From the NCBI RefSeq assembly GCF_029338275.1, contig NZ_CP119789.1:930001-994000 (forward strand): a stretch of DNA of 64,000 bases, in the 5' to 3' direction. The stretch comes from Haloarcula ordinaria (GTDB taxonomy: Archaea; Halobacteriota; Halobacteria; Halobacteriales; Haloarculaceae). A model generated the notes under the pieces. The model saw only the letters and a list, made by a program, of their open reading frames with translations. It was not told where the DNA came from and did no database searches. Each line of letters starts with the position of its first letter. The stretch's first letter is position 1. Of the stretch, positions 63,100 to 64,000 are shown in pieces. The position numbers were made by a program, and so were the translations under genes.

Positions 63100-63957
63100 A
63101 CGGGTCCCACGGTGGTTTCGACCAATATTGTTTCGCCGTCGCGCCGTCCGACCGGTGGCTCGCGACGAGACGACGGCCCCGTTGCCGCCAGCTGTCTACC
63201 TCGATGGCCCCCTTCGACCTGTCGCGCCCTTCGAAGTGCTAGTGGTCTAGTCTCGAACCATCCGAACTGACGAGAAAATCTACAAAATCCTGGATTATGG
63301 ACTCACCTTGTACCCAAAAGGGCCAAACTATACCATATATAAGAATTATATCTCTAAAACACGAATAAACTCGGATTTAAAATTTCGAAGAAGGATATTA
63401 GTCAACAAAAATGGGTAAGATGAGTTCGAAATTACCAATCAGTGTGCAAACCCTCTCAGTAGTCCTGTCTGTGACTACACTTCTATCGGATATCTTCACT
63501 CTCGCGGTTCTCGGCCGCTATCGCGCGTTCGGGCCAGCGGACGGGCATCCGACTCCACTGGGCCCTGCTCTCTGAGAATAACATATGTACGTCTGATAGA
63601 AATATGGATTCTGTGCAGTCCGCTCCAGTACGACGCCGTCGGCTGCCCGCGGACGGTCCTGTTCGGACGAGCGACTCTGTCTCGAGGGTTCGACTGGGAT
63701 GCCACTATATCGTGGCACTGTTTGACACCACCCATGATAAAACCCGGTGTCGGCGGGGGAGCTGACGGCCCCGAGGTTCGTGATCGCCGTCAACGTATCC
63801 TGTTCGCTGTCGCACGCCTGCGGCTCAGCCGTGTGTAGCACGACTCGATTCGGCGAGTCGGCATGCCCCATCTGACTGTTCGCTCCCGGACCCGCTCTCT
63901 TCGCTACGATACTGCGTACCACAATCTTTAACCCTACATTCCGAGTCTCCAGAGACC
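63100..63957. other. Gene-poor region, AT-rich at 63260-63420
   Basis: 858 nt in which only one very short possible ORF (63411-63575) is notable. The AT-rich part contains ATATATAAG-like promoter elements (about 63334-63344) and the sequence AAATTTCGAAGA, which also occurs at about 27164-27176. Longer frames (for example reverse 63518-63922) have uneven composition and no family features. Possibly a control region or remnant of a mobile element. Confidence 0.5.
63411..63575 (+). CDS. Possible 54-residue small membrane protein
   Basis: From the ATG at 63411 a frame of 54 codons encodes a hydrophobic stretch (QTLSVVLSVTTLLSDIFTLA) and a Gly/Pro-rich end. It is preceded by a Shine-Dalgarno-like GAAGGAT (63388-63394) and a TATA-like TTTAAAATT (about 63375-63383). 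Not a known family. Base use is mixed and the frame may be chance. Confidence 0.3.
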   Translation: MGKMSSKLPISVQTLSVVLSVTTLLSDIFTLAVLGRYRAFGPADGHPTPLGPAL

Positions 63958-64000
63958 ATGGCGAGAGAAGACGAACCGGACTATCGCATACCCCCAGGCG
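63958..64000 (+). CDS. N-terminal start of an unidentified gene (partial)
   Basis: The ATG at 63958 begins MAREDEPDYRIPPG and runs off the window. A TATA-like CTTTAACC (63926-63933) lies about 27 nt upstream, consistent with a leaderless transcript. Too short to identify. Confidence 0.55.
   Translation, partial: MAREDEPDYRIPPG

Noticed and set aside
27160..63390. Shared AAATTTCGAAGA and GTGGTCTAGT strings near 27.17 kb and 63.3 kb
   Set aside because: The matches are short, in different order at the two places and not part of a longer alignment; not enough to call a repeat family.
63518..63922. 134-codon open frame on the reverse strand
   Set aside because: No family features, uneven composition, and it overlaps the more plausible short ORF and a promoter-like region.
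1..64000. CRISPR arrays, tRNA or rRNA genes
   Set aside because: No regularly spaced repeats and no clover-leaf or rRNA-like sequence were noticed in the gaps; a covariance search would settle the tRNA question.

Overview
The window is chromosomal DNA of a halophilic archaeon (class Halobacteria). The predicted proteins are strongly acidic. Lipoproteins carry Tat (twin-arginine) signals. Many genes look leaderless, with a TATA-like box about 27 nt before the start codon. Several families are essentially haloarchaeal (HVO_0476 and HVO_0416 zinc fingers, DUF7563-like, NUDIX-eIF2B fusion, RNA ligase with its PIN partner). I cannot name the genus from the sequence alone. I see no rRNA, tRNA, CRISPR array, integrase or insertion sequence.

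Bases 1-17,000 are an accessory island with visibly more mixed third-codon positions than the rest. It holds a complete CUT1-type sugar ABC importer (173-4709), four sulfatases of the CxPxR class (4788, 7507, 9028 reverse, 12541), a formylglycine-generating enzyme that would activate them (14149), an aldo/keto reductase, a polysaccharide flippase, a DUF3604 protein and a tiny DUF1450 cysteine protein coupled to the last sulfatase. None of the sulfatases has a signal peptide. The simplest reading is import of a sulfated sugar or oligosaccharide followed by desulfation in the cytoplasm. A 0.7-kb AT-rich gap closes the island.

Bases 17,700-26,400 (high GC) form a second catabolic cluster: SDR dehydrogenase, DhnA-type class I aldolase, DeoR/GlpR-type regulator, cyclase-family hydrolase, PdxA-like dehydrogenase, four-carbon acid-sugar kinase, a LarA-like nickel racemase with the cofactor residues conserved, and a PfkB kinase. 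The set suggests breakdown of a four-carbon sugar acid (tetronate) through a C2-epimerase, a kinase and an oxidative decarboxylase to dihydroxyacetone phosphate. A 265-bp fold-back element lies in the middle of it.

Bases 27,400-34,100 carry a phosphate uptake operon pstS-pstC-pstA-pstB-phoU with an unusually long PstA. From 34,150 to 46,400 the genes are mostly housekeeping: NUDIX-eIF2B fusion, class V aminotransferase, a metal (Zn/Mn) ABC importer with a palindrome at its promoter, paired CrcB fluoride channels, a HerA-like ATPase, two PCMT-type methyltransferases with an HVO_0476 zinc-finger gene, an M29-type aminopeptidase and type II GAPDH.

Bases 46,400-53,700 include a phosphoesterase, an AT-rich orphan gene that may encode a PD-(D/E)XK nuclease, small membrane and zinc-finger proteins, the RNA ligase/PIN pair, a UvrD-like helicase and a winged-helix regulator. 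Bases 53,750-59,470 encode a type IV pilus-like machine (ATPase, membrane platform, 560-residue pilin-like protein). The rest holds archaeal CoaD, AMP phosphorylase, a methyltransferase, a truncated haemoglobin, a gene-poor stretch and the start of one further gene.
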